From positions 16,580,071 to 16,644,070 of the forward strand of contig CM033118.1 in assembly GCA_019321725.1 (NCBI GenBank): DNA of 64,000 bases, given 5' to 3'. This stretch comes from Paulownia fortunei. Its lineage: Eukaryota; Streptophyta; Magnoliopsida; Lamiales; Paulowniaceae. Within the stretch, counting starts at the first letter, position 1. The number at the start of each line of letters is the position of its first letter. A program made the translations under genes and the position numbers. Of the stretch, positions 46,152 through 61,554 are shown piece by piece. The notes under the pieces were generated by a model. The model searched no databases and was not told the origin of the DNA. It saw only the letters and a program-made list of their open reading frames with translations.

Positions 46152-47936
46152 TTAGACAAAATGTATTCATGAGATTTGTTTGAATCTTGATGATATACTA
46201 TTACGTGAAATTGCCTTGTTCAAAACTTCTTATTGAATTGCTGGTTTTCTTTGTTTCCCAAGTTTTTTATTGGCCAATTGTTATCTATTTGCCTTCCACC
46301 CATTTACTTTTTTCTCACTTTCCTTTTCCCTTTAGCCTAGTGGCTTGTGAATCCAAAGCTCAAGCTATTCTCTCCTTATCAGCATATACTTTCATTTTTC
46401 AGTTATCGTATATTTATTCTAGAAAAATATTATTAAAAAACCCTTTAAATATTTTTTTCTATATCCAAAAGATCTATCAAAATATTTTTCAATCTAAAAA
46501 CTCATTCCACCAACTTTTCATTCAAAAAAAAAAAAAAAAAAACCCAATCAATTAATTTTATGATAAACTAAAGATTTTTGGGCAAAATTATCATTGGCTA
46601 TTAAATCATGAATTTAACAAGATTATTTTTTTAAAAAAGGTTTTATTTGGGTTTCTCCATTGATAAATTATCAATACAATTCTAAGTTATTTTTTTTTCT
46701 TTTTTGGTATCTTGTCAGTTTTTTTTTTTTTAAATTATCAACACGCTATTACTAAGTTCATTCAAATTCAAAACTTTTATTATACAAAAAATGAAAATCT
46801 TTGTTAGAATATATTAATTGAAAAATTAAAAATAAATGTCTACAAAGGAATTCATTTCATTAATATCTTAATATAAGAAGCTCAAGTTTTTTTTTCGAGG
46901 AGGGGGAGTGGAGAGAGAAGAAGCCCAAGTTTTACTTCGAAAACCAGAAAATATTAACAGTACTTAGAGGTAAAGTTAATGATTGAGTTTTTTTGAGTGA
47001 AAAGTTGATGGAGTAGGTATTTTGGACTCAAAACTCTTTTCATGATTTTTTTAGATTAAAAAGGTTTCTTTTATGAGGTTTTTAGGAATTTTTCCTTGTT
47101 TAAATATCATGTCCATCTTGGATGGAAAAACAGGCAAAGTTTTCTCAAATTGAAAGTTTCTTCATCAAACAATTTATGTAAATCCACAAAAGTGGGTTTG
47201 ATTTATTTAATCCATTCATCATTCCATACATTTTAATGTTGAAGTTGTTGCTCTAATAGTTTAGAAAGAGGTCGATAGATTCCCTCTCTACAATAATAAT
47301 TGACGCGGTCAAATGATGTTTTGTTAGAAAAAACAATTTTTTTTAAAAATAGGCACTCAACCATTTTAAAATATGTCAACTATAGATAAGAAAGAGGGAC
47401 AAAGCAAAAAAAAGAAAATCAGAATGTTGAAGTATCACATTCAAAACTTGTTAAAACTATAAATATCATCCTAATATGCCAGTGGCTTTTACAAACTGAA
47501 TTTCTTTGGTTTTTGATAAGTCTTGTTTTTTTCAAGAATAATATTTCTTAGACTTTTAGCTTTTTTGTTATGTCTTTTAAACTTTTAACATCTTTCGTTG
47601 TTATTGTATAATATATTTTTGCCACATTATAATAGAACATGTGCAATGTCGTACCACTATTTTTGTTTACTACTTTTCTTTCTTTGTCACATTTAATATT
47701 GTATAAATCGGAAATCATTTAACCACACACTTTGAAGTTTCAAATTTTAGATAGACGAAATTCAAACAACTAATTTACAATTACGTGGGACTGCCTTGTT
47801 CAAAACTTCATATTGAATTGCTAGTTTTCTTTGTTTCCCAAGTTTTATATTGGCCAATTGTTATCTATTAGCCTTCCCACCCATTTCCACTTTAATTTTT
47901 CAGTTGTTGTACACTAATTCTAGAGGGAAATTTATT

Positions 47937-48050
47937 AAAAAACCCTTTAAATATTATTTTATTAAAAAACCCTTAAATATTATTTTATTAAAAAACCCTT
48001 TAAATATTATTTTATTAAAAAACCCTTTAAATATTATTTTATTAAAAAAC
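47937..48050. repeat. 27-bp minisatellite, copy 2
   Basis: Same unit number and the same 26-bp variant unit as 11415-11528. Confidence 0.9.
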
Positions 48051-48437
48051 CATCGCGTGCATGGGCTAAGTTACGCGCCAGTACACGATGGAGTTCCATC
48101 TGCAGCAGAAGTTAATGGAAATGGGTCGGTTATTGCTGAAAGCAAGGCCAGCATGCACCATCGGGCCCCCAAAATCTGGCTGAACCCGACCCTTCTTGGA
48201 TGTAGATTCCGCGAGCAGGAAAATAGCATCAAGCCCGTGATTTCCCAGAAGAAAAGATCAATCAACTGGCTGTTTCTGCTTCTTGGGCAAATGCTGGATT
48301 GCTGCACGCTGGATCAGCTCAAGTATTTCTGCAAGCACACCATGAATCATCGAACGGGGGCTAAGGATCGCGTGCTTTGTCTCACATATTTGGGTTTATG
48401 CAAACAGCTTGATCCAAACGGGCCTTCCGATATATGA
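48051..48437 (+). CDS. Captured gene fragment of unknown identity, copy 2
   Basis: Identical to 11529-11915; the first in-frame ATG is at 48153 and the stop ends at 48437. See copy 1 for the description; no function is assigned. Confidence 0.43.
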   Translation, partial: HRVHGLSYAPVHDGVPSAAEVNGNGSVIAESKASMHHRAPKIWLNPTLLGCRFREQENSIKPVISQKKRSINWLFLLLGQMLDCCTLDQLKYFCKHTMNHRTGAKDRVLCLTYLGLCKQLDPNGPSDI

Positions 48438-51197
48438 TTGATAGGTAGAATGGATTGATTAAGTTTAAGTTTAGCCAAAATTAAACATGTTAATATATAG
48501 TTTGAAGAAGAAATTAGTCAAAACTTGAATAGATTTAGAAAATAAAAACATTAAAATTGTAATGATTCAATGTGATTGGTCGTTTTTATAATTAAAATTT
48601 TATTTGCTCCATGTAAGTATATGATTTATCATTGTTTTGTTATCATTTCGCTTATTTGAATTTAAGATTTGATGAAACTAAATTGAATAGAATTAGGATT
48701 CAACAAAAGAAGTTGAAAACGAAGAAACAAAAATAATTAATTCCAATACCAACTTTTTACAAAAATAAATATTAATTTTAATTTGATATAATAACAATTT
48801 TATTTTTGAAATTGGGGGGCAAAGTGAAAAATTCTCAATGTTTTGGGCGCAAAGTGTGATTCACTAAACATGATTCAATAATTTTGCTCATTAAAATCAT
48901 GTGTGTCATGCACATGAAGGATTTTATGTGGAATATTCCACTTAATTCACTTACAAATTCAAAAGTGTAACTTTCGCTTAGTATAAAAGGTCAATTGTTG
49001 AATTTTTTTATTTATATAGCAAAATATAAATTGAGAATAGTTCAGATGGAATTTTTCTTTAAATATGGATAGTTTTTAGACCATCGAATTTTGTTATGTA
49101 AGTTTATTACTTATTTAATTTGATATGATATTTTTTTATAAGTCTACTAACATTTTTTTGATATAGATGTCAAAGTTATTTTTACTATAAAAAATGAAAA
49201 TATTACCTACCAAATTGAGAGAAATAAATACAAAGAATTATAAACCAATGGTAACAACAATGATTGCATATGATAAAAAAGTTTGTTGGCTTACAAACAC
49301 TGTACTCGTGCCAATGCATCAAATGTTGTCTTGCTGAGTTGGTGTAATTAATACTTGAAAATATTTACGTTCACTATGAGTTGTACTTTCTTTATTTTTT
49401 TAAAGATTTCTTGTAATCTAATACATTGTCCTTATTTAAAATCGTAATTAATGTGAATAAAATTTTCTACTTGAATTAGCTTGCTAGTAATCTCTACTTG
49501 TGAAAGTATGTAACTGAAATTGTGATTTTTGCTTCCATGATAAACAACTAGAAAGGTAGGGCTGAATTTATTCAAAAATCAATTATGTTGTGATGTACAT
49601 TTGATAAAAACTATCCTTATAATTGGTAACAAACCATGAAGAAATTGCAACACAATAAGATTTACATGACTTATTGAAAAAATTAGAAAGGATAGGAAGA
49701 CTTAACTAAAATAAGGAAGCAAAAGTATTAAATACTAGAAACTTTTCTTGTCACTTATATGAGTTCTATTATTTCCTATGCGGAAAATGCTAGATGCTTA
49801 TTGTCAAAAATTAGAAAGAGAGAGAAAGACCTAACCAAAATAAGGAAGCGACACACTTGATTCAAAAAGAATTTTTGTCGCTTATGATATGAGTACTTCC
49901 GTACATCTTGATTCGAAAATATTATTCAGTTATTTCTAAAAATTAGGAAGAGTACAAAGACCTAACCAATATAAGAAGCGATTAGCATTCAATTCTAAAA
50001 GATTCCGTAGTTATTTATAACATATAGTTGTCATTTATATCATATAATTGCTCCCGTACTTCTTGATGAGGAAAATTTTGCTTGATTAGTTTTCAAGTAG
50101 GGAGCCTTTAGTGTCTTTATATCTATCTTAAATCCTTAACATCTACATAATAACTCCTAAATAAACATAATCATTCATCAATCAAAGCAAATGTTTTGCA
50201 TAGATTTGCATCAAATATATTTGATTTAAGGTGTAACTATTGTATTTCAGTTTGAATCTTTTTTAAAAGAAAAAAAAGGAAAATGTGGAGAACATATATT
50301 ATTCCTATCTATAAATGTGTGCATATATAGTAAAAGAATTCACATATGTAAGTGAAGTGCATATTATATCGATTGCAAATTTCAAAACTAAATTTCATCA
50401 CTGAAGTACTTGGCTAAAGTAGGAACATTTGACGCTATCAAGTGTTATGCTTAAGCCCACCAATCAGACCATTTTAAGTTTTAGTACACACATTATTTAA
50501 GGTTACCTGTTAAATATGAAGCATGACTCAAATCTCTAAATCAAAGTAAAAAAGAAATCTCATTTGAGCAAGGGCTTGATTCACCATTTACATTTATGTG
50601 ACAAAAAGGTAGATCTAAGTTTTGAGTAAAGAATAGAAAAAGAAACTCAAATTTCAATTCCAATACAAGCCATTATCAAGTCAAATACTATTAATATTTG
50701 GAGTTAGTAGCTACTTAAGTGATCCTTTCCCATCATTTGTGCTATCTTTGTCAACTTGTCAAGGTTCTACCATTCCTTTACTTACCATTAAGTTGTCACT
50801 CCAAAGAATATGTGTGTATGTATTAGCCTAAAAATCACATGAAGGTGTTAATTTTCTTTGATTAATATGACATTAATATTTCATCCGGTACCGTACCTAA
50901 TTTTTTAGTTGAAATCGTGTCATCGATCTTTTGTATCAATTGCACCTTAAATCTTTATCTTAAGTTTCTATTTCTCCATGATGAATAAACAAGCATATCC
51001 CTTGCATAAGAAAATACAGAAATTAGGAAGGACCTCAAGATTAAATAACTTGTAACTTAGTTCATACTATTGGAAAATTTTATAGGGGTATGTGAACACT
51101 GATAATCACTTTCGTGTATTTATATAATTTTATTAATTATTATATAGATTTATAACGTTGTTATATATCTTTACGTTGATATAATCTCTTTTTGTAG

Positions 51198-54100
51198 GTT
51201 GACATTGCAATCCAACATGAAAACATGCCAGAATGGCTTGACAACTTTTTAGGAAAGAAATTTTTTGACAAATGTCCAGCTCATGACTCGGACAAAAAAG
51301 ATTTGAACAGGTATTGCATTACCTGTGATGCATCAACCTGTAGGGATTGCGTCAGTTCCGGTCATCATAGAGACCATGAGCTACTTACCATCCACAGGCA
51401 TGTTTACCAAAATGTTGTTCCCCTAAATCAAATGAAGAATTATATGGATTGCACAAAAATTCAGGTACTTTTACTTTACAAAGTAACCAATCAATTTCAC
51501 ATTTCATTTTATTAAGTGTCCTTTGCATATATGTTAAGTACTAGAATTAGAAGAACAAGCTAGGCTAGTAGTTTCTTAAGAAAGCTCATACTTTTGGATG
51601 GACAATATGTATTTTTCAGAAGTCAGAAACTTTTATGCTTTCTTCAAAGACTTTTGCATGACAAGGTGTATATTCATGTTTAAATAATATTTTTGTTTCT
51701 ATACAAAACAAATTGAAATTCTGCTTAACTTAATGAGAATATTAAATTATGAAAATTTGTAAAATTAGATATATGATTAAGCTTGCAAATCTAACATCGA
51801 TAGTTTATGGTTAAACTCATTTATACATCATATAAGCTCTTATATCTTATAAGATATTGTTGGATCTTATAAGATGATGGATTTTAATTTTAAAATAAAA
51901 TTTTAATGTGTTTGGATAAAAGTTAAATCATAAAACTTATAAGATATGAGTAATTGTAATTTTAGAAATTATATAGTCAAATTAAAGGAGTTTGTTAAGT
52001 CCTTAAAATTAAGTTAGGATCTTGTTACCTTTTTAAAGGAGTTCAAAAGCTTCTAAAATCATATTTTTGGATCTTATAAACAATTTTTCTAAAATTACTA
52101 TAAAATAATATAAAGTAGTTTGCAAAAGCTTTCAAACATCTAATAAGATATTTTTAACCAAATAGCTTTAGGCTTCATTTGGATTGATGAATTTGAATCT
52201 AAGGATTTCAAATCCATAATAATAAATCCATTGAGTTTGTTTGGATAATCTTATGATTCAATGGATTTTAAATCCTTAAATTCCTATTTTGAACTATTTT
52301 TGGAATCATTGTGATGTATTTCAGATTCATGTTAAAATAAATCATTTGAAATCCTTCACTAAAATTCTCCCATCAAATCCAAATCTTTCCATCCAAATGT
52401 AATCTTACAGTAATTTACCAGGCTTAGTGACTTAAACTTTATATAAAGTTGGTTTAGGCTTGTATATTTGGTGCACTACTACAGCAATCTAGGACCATTC
52501 CACATCACTAATTTTTTGTATTGAAAATCAATGTTTAAGCAACTACCATACCATTTGATTGAAGTAATCTAGGACCACTTAATATCACCAACATTTGGAC
52601 TGATAATTCCGGGTTGGAGATTTGTTAGAGTAATTCAGTGTTTAAGCAACTAAAAGACCATTGAATTACTTTTTCCCAAGCTTAAATAAGGCTGTTTGTT
52701 TTCTGGCACAAAATAGACGAAAGATGTGAAAATAAGTTCAGTTTATGAATCATGTCGTTCATCTTCTGTATGTTGTAACGCTCAAGTTGTTCCTCTACTA
52801 GTTTATAAAGATATTGATATAATCCATTGTTTATAGCAGTAATTGATGTAGTTAAATAACCTTGTTAAAAAACAGAAAATATAAATTTAGGTTGTTCAGA
52901 TTTTATACCATTGTATCAATTATATATATTAACAATTGAAGTATCTCATTTAAAGTTTGTTGCAACTGCAAATATCCTCCTAATATGCTAGTGGCTTTTA
53001 CCGATTGAAACTCTTTGGTTGTTGTTTAGTCTTTTTTAAGAATAATATTTATATACTTTGTCCTTTTTTTTCATGTCTCAAAAGAATAACATTGTTATTT
53101 TGTTGGGGCGTTAATATCTTGTTATTATGTATTACATTTCTCCCTAACTAGAGAAGTTTTAGATGTGTAATGTCATACCATTATTTACTGTTTCCTGTTT
53201 TTCTCTTTTCTCTTGCATTTTAAATTGCATAAACCGAAAAGTATTCAGCATCTTCTCAAATTCCCAAGACAATGAGATGACAATTGATTAATCAAAACTG
53301 AATTTCTTTGAGTGCGACTCGTTTATTGTTTTCTCTGCAAATATGTCTATCTTACCATATAACATGAAATGTCTCTCACCTTTATTTGATTCAACTTTTG
53401 AGTTGTCCCATATTCCATTCTAGGTTAGCCCATAGGTGCAGCAATTATGTATCATGTTTTCTCCTTCTGAATACTAAGTAAAACTACTAGTTGTGCTTTA
53501 TCCTTTGGTCTTATGTAATTTTAATTGCAGCACTATAAATGTAATAAGAAATGGGTTGTGTCTTTGACTCCCCTCCCACACAATGGCTCTGGTGCACACA
53601 TTATTGGAGATGGAGCTTGTCTGGCATGTAAAAGAAAGTTGACCGATTCTGCCCGATTTTATTTCTGCTCCATTGTTTGCAAGGTATTATGATTTTTCTT
53701 TTCATATTAGCTAATCTAGCTAGTCTCTTCAAACCATAACCATTGGTAAGAATATTTAATAATTAGGATGAACTTGTTATGTTATTATGTAGCACAATGT
53801 GAAAGTCCGTCAAAATTATGTTACTAGTTATTACCATATTTGAACTTTACATTATGCAATAAAAACACAATATGGGGAAGAGATAAAACCATGGAAATTT
53901 TTTAGTAACACGTCATAGAAATCGTGTTAAGATTCGTAAACTAATTATATGCAATGTTCATCTTTCTCTTATAATAAATAAATAGTATTAACTATCAGTC
54001 ACAATTAATATTATAGGGACTATTAGTCAGAAAGTTGAAATTATTTGAATAAGTATTGATTTCCTTATCAACTTATTATTTTTCAGGTTGAAGCAATGTG

Positions 54101-54236
54101 TGAAAGGAATAGGAAGATCCAGCCTGGTGTATCCAAAGAGGGCACTTCTGGAAAAGGGGAGGTTGAACAATCGGTAAATTACAGGGGTCGTAAGCGTAGC
54201 AGGAAAGGAGTGCCTCACAGGGCACCTTTGTTTTGA
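51198..54236 (+). CDS. PLATZ-B transcription factor, copy 2
   Basis: Identical to 14676-17714: exons 51198-51464, 53531-53683 and 54087-54236, in-frame ATG at 51225. Introns are identical too, which independent functional copies of any age would not show. Whether this is a second gene or the same locus assembled twice decides PLATZ copy number here. Confidence 0.83.
52171..52404. mobile_element. Tourist-like MITE, copy 2
   Basis: Same TTA-flanked 234-bp element as 15649-15882, in the PLATZ-B intron. Confidence 0.73.
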
Positions 54237-55011
54237 TATCAAAATACTCTACCAACAATTCATTATCCTGCCAATATTTGCAAGACATAATGGACTAGGG
54301 ATCCCAATAATTGCAAATTTTATGAACTGAAATGTATTTCAATACAATTTTTCACTTTGCCAAGAAGGCGTATGAATGTTGGCACATAACATGATTTCTT
54401 TTTGTTTGTCTCAAATTTATTTCCTTGCTTTTGAAATTAATAATTAATTGATTTGATTTTCAACTATACCCCTCTTTAAATATAACTAATTATTTTCAAC
54501 TATGGCAATGTACAAATCAAGTCTTATATTTAAACATTCTACATTTCATTTTAATACGATATAAATATGATACAACATTATAATTAGAAAGTTTTTACAG
54601 CTTTATAGACTTTTCGAATTTACATAATATCAAGAAGCAAAAATTTTAGTACAAAAGAAAATATGTGAACTTTTGATATTTTATAAAAAAATCAACCCAA
54701 ACATACTCTGTGTGATCGAGGGAGCTAAGTCACATAGAGTGTGAGCCAAGACGGGTCCAAGTGCTAGAGCATGAAAATATCAAAATACTTAAAAGCAGAA
54801 GCGGATTAGAACAGGTATTAAAAATAAATTAAAATTAACCTAATCATTAAAATATGTTTTAAATGAGTGAATATTGTTGCCAAGTTATGATTTGGTATTA
54901 TTTGACATAATAAGTCTAAATCAAATAACCATTCTTTTCACTTGGCTTTGGGAAATAGTTAAATGATTTGATTGTTTTTTTAGTGAGGCTTTAAAAATAA
55001 TTTAAATGAAA

Positions 55012-55122
55012 AAGATTTTTTTTTTCAAAAATAAATAGTGGTTGATTTTCCAACTCTTTTCCTAGTGACTCGATTATATGACTAATGAGATCGTAAGTTC
55101 ACAACTCTCCATTTTGTTTTAT
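55012..55122 (-). mobile_element. Old SINE copy, second block
   Basis: Same as 18490-18600. Confidence 0.55.
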
Positions 55123-55559
55123 TTTTTCTTGCTTTTTGGGCATCTGCTCTCACTTACAAATATTTTTAAAATAGTTTTTCATGGAATTTGTCCATGAAAT
55201 GACAACAATAATTGATAAATTTTTGTTATTTTTCGAAGTGTGATTTATCAATTTTAGTGTAAAATTTAAGAAACTTTAGAGCATAGTAGAATAAAGCTCC
55301 CTCTTAATTAGCTAGAGCGAGCTCAAAGCACCTAAGTATTTTCCCTAGTTGGAAAATTATGTGATCTAGAGAGCGAAGATATACTAGTTAACAGTATGGA
55401 TGGAATCGGCAAATGAGTTGGTCCATTTTGGACCCACAATCAATAAGATCCCAAAACTCTACTTACAAATCTTACGACCCAACTTAATCCAGGACTGGTT
55501 GGCTTGGGTAGGACCTATGGGTTCAATTAAATGATTTTGCCAACATAGTAAATGATTTT

Positions 55560-56536
55560 TTTGGCAACTCACCACCTAAATTACATGGAGTTTTTCACTT
55601 TACCATCCAAGTCCCCATCAGTGAAATATTCTACCGAGATTCCATTATGTGCGTGACACATGTTAAACTATCGTATTTTGCCATCCAAACTTTGTATGAT
55701 TTTTCACTTTGCCATCCCACTTTGAAACATTTTTAAAAAATTATGTATGTACATGTACTTTATCTCTTTTTCTATTACTCATTCACAAAAAATAAATTTA
55801 ATCAATACTTATTATTAAAAATATATTATCAATAAAACTAGTTTTTTTTTGGGTATTAAAATAATTTTTTGAGTATATTATCAATTAAACTTATTTCAAA
55901 ATAAATTATAATTAAAAATTAAAAAAATGCCAAAACACATAGACAATTATTTTTCAATTTGAGGTGAATAAAATTATAGATATATACCAACGTAAATTTG
56001 AACATATTAGAATGCATTTTGAAAGATAAATTATTCTAAACTCAAGTAAAAGAAAAAGATAAAAGTATTACAATTTTAATGTAATTGATTATTTTTATAT
56101 TTAAAATTTTATTAGTACTGCTCCATATCTGTGTAGAATTTTGCTAATTTATAATTTTAATTTACTTCAATTTAAAATTTATTAAAGCAAATTAAATAAT
56201 AAAATATATAATTTAACAAAAAAGTTAAAAAGGAATACACGAAAAAATAAATAAATTTACTGACATGAGTATTTTTGTTACAATAAGTGTTGATCAAGTT
56301 TAATTTTTATGAATGAGTAATAAAAAAGAGACAAAGTACATGTATATACATAATCTTTTAGAAAAAATTAAAAGTGGGGTGGCAAAGTGAAAAAAATTTC
56401 AAAGTTTGGGTGGCAAAGTGAGATAACTTTAACATGTGCCATGTATATGATAAAATCTTAGCGGAATATTCTGCCGCGCGGGAGTCATGGATGGTAAAGC
56501 GAACAAACCCACGTAGTTTAGGTGGTAAGTTGCCAA
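55560..56536. mobile_element. Long-inverted-arm element, copy 2
   Basis: Same as 19038-20014. Confidence 0.68.
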
Positions 56537-59507
56537 AAATAAGACTTAAATGGTATAGTGTAAAAATGGTCATCATTTGGATGGCATATTATTTTTAACC
56601 CTTATACTAATACCCAGAAAGAAGTGAGGTCAAACTCAAATTAAGGGATTTTGAGGCTATAAATGGCAAGTTAAGCCAAAATAACAAACAAAGTAGAAAT
56701 AAAAAATACAAATAAAAAAATGATCAAAGGTTTATAGCTATTGCAATATTTATCAACAATTACAGGAACATATAAGCTAAACAACTAATAAGAAAGTAAG
56801 ACATTAAAAAGGATTTCTTATCCAAATATATTATAGGGATTAAGTATATCTCACAATTTACTTGTTCCTCAATTGAGAAGATGTACATAATTGAATATAA
56901 AGCATGAATACTCAAGTAGGCCTTGATTTTAAAAGTTCAAGATAGTACAGAAGAATGTATAAGAAGTTTTGGCCGTATGGCAAATCAAACTAAGTTATTA
57001 TATTATAACATAGAAATTTTAGTATATCAATCATTTTGAATATCAATACTAAATGACATAGTAATTAGTAGGGTTTGGGGACAAGTGTTCTAGTACAAAA
57101 CAAGTCAATAAAATAGCTAGTCAAGGGAATATTATGAACTTGATTCATGGAACAAGAAAGTATTTATAGCAAAAATATAATGTTGACAAATGGTTATGCA
57201 TGTTTACATGAATGAGTGAGTTGAAGCAATGAATACAAAGCCATAAGTTGGGATGACTAAGAAATATTAACATGCTTCTAAATTGAAACCAAACTTTAAG
57301 AGAAAAAATAATAATTTTTTCCAAGGTCAACAAGTTTACCTTGGTAGAAAAATAGTTCCGAAAGTGAGCTAGAGTTACACTTGACAAGTATAAATCTACA
57401 CAAGTGTAAAATAATTAAATAATATGACTCGAAGTTTCCTAAGAATGAAAGAGAAGACATAATTTACAATTTATTAAAAAAAACTAAGGATCATTATATA
57501 ATTGCTTGGTTATAGAACCTAATGTTTCATATTTAAAACTTGACAGAAAATATAACATTATCTAAAATATTCCATCATATTTTAAAAGATCATAGACTAT
57601 CTACAGGCAGGTCTGGACATCCTTGCTACTAAAACTACATTCTTCTGTAGATCTTCATCTTAAAACAAAGCTGGATTATTTAACTTTTTCTACACAATCT
57701 GATGTTAGAATGGTCTCATTCACAATAATAAGGTTATATCCACAATTTGTTCATAATTCAGCAAAAGACATTTGAGGGTGAACCTTAATTAAGTACCAAA
57801 CTGTAACTTTGATGTCTAGTAAAATTGTGTTTATTCAAATTTATCAAATAAATTGAAACAAATCATGTATACCACCCTCCTTCATTGACAACCCAAGAAC
57901 CACATCATGCAAAACTTATTATCTATTGATCATATTACTGCCAAATAATATTATCAAGCATTGCAATTCATGCGCATGCTGCGAATATCCAGATATATTC
58001 GTTGTATTTCTTATGGTTTTCAAACAATTGCAATGAAGCAAAAATGTTTACCTATCGCAAAGAGACAGAGAGGAGGGAATATTAAGAACCTATATGCATG
58101 AGCCTAATATTTCTTAACAAATATCAGCAATAAAATTTAATTAACTTTATGTGATATTCATTTGACTATAATAAAAGCCCATTGCTGGAGAAACTTGTCT
58201 CAAGCATTAGCATTGGAGCAAAACCAAATACTATGATACTACTTTCCATGTCCTAAATTTGAATTCCATGCTAACTTAAACTATAAAACCAAATTTAATC
58301 AACAATAATTGGTACAGAGTAAAAATTATGTTAATTAGGTATGATTATAATCTAACTTTACATATATTTGAGCCGAGTTCGATCTATATTCGATTAAAGT
58401 ATAATGATATAGACCAAGATAAGTTAGTTGCATAATTGATTGGTACTTGATTCTAACAAATGCCAGATAATGGAGTGTGCTCGGCCATCAAGGCTGCTCC
58501 ATAAGATTTAAAGTTTTTATTCCTGTTCCGCTATTGCTCTATGTGTCTTAACATGAGTTTTACAACACAAACCATCAAAATTCATAAATTTATAGGTTAA
58601 GATAACTTTAGATTGCTTAAAAAGAAAAAAAAGAACTTATAAACACCAATTTTGTGTAAGAAATACCTTATAGCTCATAAATCCGATGGCTTTTTTCTTA
58701 TAGAATAAATAGTGGTTTGGGGAAACAAGTTTGTTTCAATATAAGGTGATGTTGTCTTCAGCAAAAGAATCTTAGTAATTTTGATAGCCTGCAAAATTAT
58801 GAAAAATTGATGTGGTACTTTTCCCTAGCTTAATATTGACAAACTATTTAGATAAATTATTGATTATATAAGAAGCCCTTCCATGATGCTCGTCAAACAC
58901 CATATGTAAAAGAACCCCTTAAAAAGAAAAGTTTTGATACTTGACTTTTTATTGGGCCTTTGTCCACAAATGTTCCTTATTGAGCTCATAAGCAACTAAA
59001 CAACTTTTCTTCTTAGTTTGGAGACATATAAATTTTTATGAATAAAATTATATCCAAAATGTTTACCTCCTCTATAATGTGACTATTGTTATTGGACATT
59101 GCCCTATATTTTCTTTGCAGAGTCTTTTCTACCCCCATTCTCAAGGTATATTTCATTTTTACCTTGCTAAAATGTATCAATCTATACTACTCTTTAATGG
59201 TCTCTACTACAAATAATTTATTTATTTCTTTTTTCTCTTCCAACCGAACAAGGATGATCTTTTATATTTTTTTAACAAGAAATATCTATTTTTCATAATT
59301 AGGCTACTCTTGCTCCAATAAGCTAATTTGCGTTGAAATAGAAAACGATATACTCTATACACTACAATTTATTTTAAGTTAGAGTCAAAATAATGGAGTA
59401 AAATAAAAACATGGAGGATAGATAAATGTAGGATATTTATAATGAAAACACAATGAAGCTATGGCTTTTTGCATTGTTTGTATCCTTATGCCAATTCACA
59501 TGATATG

Positions 59508-59512
59508 TACAC

Positions 59513-59584
<72 letters not shown>
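59508..59584. repeat. (CA)n(TA)n microsatellite, second block
   Basis: Same length and same CA-to-TA transition as 22986-23062. Confidence 0.95.
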
Positions 59585-59805
59585 GCAAATATATCCAAAA
59601 AAGTTATAGGTTTATCTATTTAAGAGTTTGGAGTGACATTGTTTACTGCCATATCTTGAAATGCTGTACCTGGAGTGTTTGATTGTGTTTTTTTTTTTTT
59701 TTGTAAGTGATATTTTATATAAAAATATAATGAACAAACATATGAATTTATGAACCTTCATATAGAATTTTTCGTTACTCATATTTTTATTGTATAACAA
59801 TAATT

Positions 59806-60467
59806 AGAGATGACAATGGATCCAAATAAAATCCGAACCTATAACAAAGATGAGTTTGGAGTGAATGAATGGGTAACGAGGCGGGTAATGGATTTAATTT
59901 TTCAAAATTCATCCAGGTCTGAGAAGGTAAAGGGTCCTAATTGATCCTCCCTGAACCCGCTCCGTTAATTATTATATAACTTACTCTAGGATTTCCTTCA
60001 TTCTATCATATTTTCTTTTCCTTCTCAAAGCAGCCGCCTGTGATACTTCCCACCTCCGTTCACAGAGAGTTTCATAAAAAATAGTATTACCTTTTGGTGG
60101 AATTTATTTTGCCGGCAGTGCGCACCTAGATCTCTCTCCCCTCCACTAACATGGAGAACTGAGATAAAAGATTAACGGGCAGCACCCCCACTGCCATGAA
60201 AGCCAAAGAGAGGCAGTGTAGTAGAGCTAGGTACAGGAAACAAACGTGGCTGCACAAGATAGAAGCCTTCAAGAGTATGCAAGGCAAAATTATTTGCGGG
60301 TACATGGGTCAAACAGGTTAGACCCGTCAGGGTTTGATTCTGAGTTGGACGGGGGAGATAGGTTTTGGATTCTATCAGGACGGGACGGTCTCGAGTCCAA
60401 TATTCCTAAAATGGGATGGATCTCGATTTTGATCAAATTCATCCCAAACCCGCTCATTGTTATTTCT
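59806..60467. mobile_element. MULE-like MITE, old copy, second block
   Basis: Same as 23284-23945. Confidence 0.48.
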
Positions 60468-61383
60468 AATGGCATTTGTATAACTTCATGTAATTGGCTT
60501 TTGTCCTTATGACATGAATTGGATTTATCACTGATTAAAATATATTTTTAAAGTACTCAGAATATATATTTCCAAAGTACTCTTACATTGTTATTATGTT
60601 AATATAGACAATTGACATATGAGTGTTCCATCTTTAATTAAAACTTTTGTTATTTTAATAATTAAAGGCTACTTAACATTTGTAAAAATATGTATGTATT
60701 TCATATATAATTATATAAACATATCTAAAGATGAGGAAACAAATCAAACAAAATAAGTGTAACACATGAACCATTTTTAAGCCAAAAGAATCCAAAACAT
60801 CTGATAAATTAGTTTTATACCAATAATTTATATATTTTTTGATTAACATTTAGTTTATTTTCAAATGTTTTTATTAATTTTTATACATTTAGTTTGAAAT
60901 CTTGTAGGTAGTGACAAAAAAAAGAAGAAAATGGAAAGAAACCAAAAATTTGGTTGAAATATTGAAAAATTGAAATTGTGGTACTATTGATGGCAGTTTT
61001 CGTATTTTAATAATAACTCTCTGCCCTAATATTATATGAACTTGATTCTTAATTTATTAGAAATCCAAGAGATATATCTACAAGTTTTATGTTTACCATG
61101 AAGTTCAAATCATTCGATTTGAATAATAAAAATTGATATTAATGGTTAGCACCGAACTGAAACTTTCTAGTATGACACATTTTGGTGTTTTATATAAAAC
61201 TCTCTCCACAGATGTTATATGATGTTGATTCAAGTTCCTATGGAAAGCCAAGACATAGAGATATAATTCATTAGAAAATATAAAAAATCAAGTCAACTTA
61301 GAAAGTGATCCAAAACTAGTTGTAAGGGGATAAACAATATCAAAGTACTGAAGTGAAGGAGGAAAAAACAGCAGAAATCAGGG

Positions 61384-61554
61384 CAGAATACACGGCACTT
61401 AGGTGCCAAAATAAAACGCCTAGGTGCCATCTGAGACTGCCAGAACAGAATACACAGTACCTAAGCTCCGAAACAAAGCACCTATGCACCATTTGAGGCT
61501 GCCAGGATAGAATACACAGCGCCTAAGCTCCATTATTTTGCGCCTAGGCACATC
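61384..61554. repeat. 62-bp minisatellite, copy 2
   Basis: Same unit number and order of variants as 24862-25032. Confidence 0.85.
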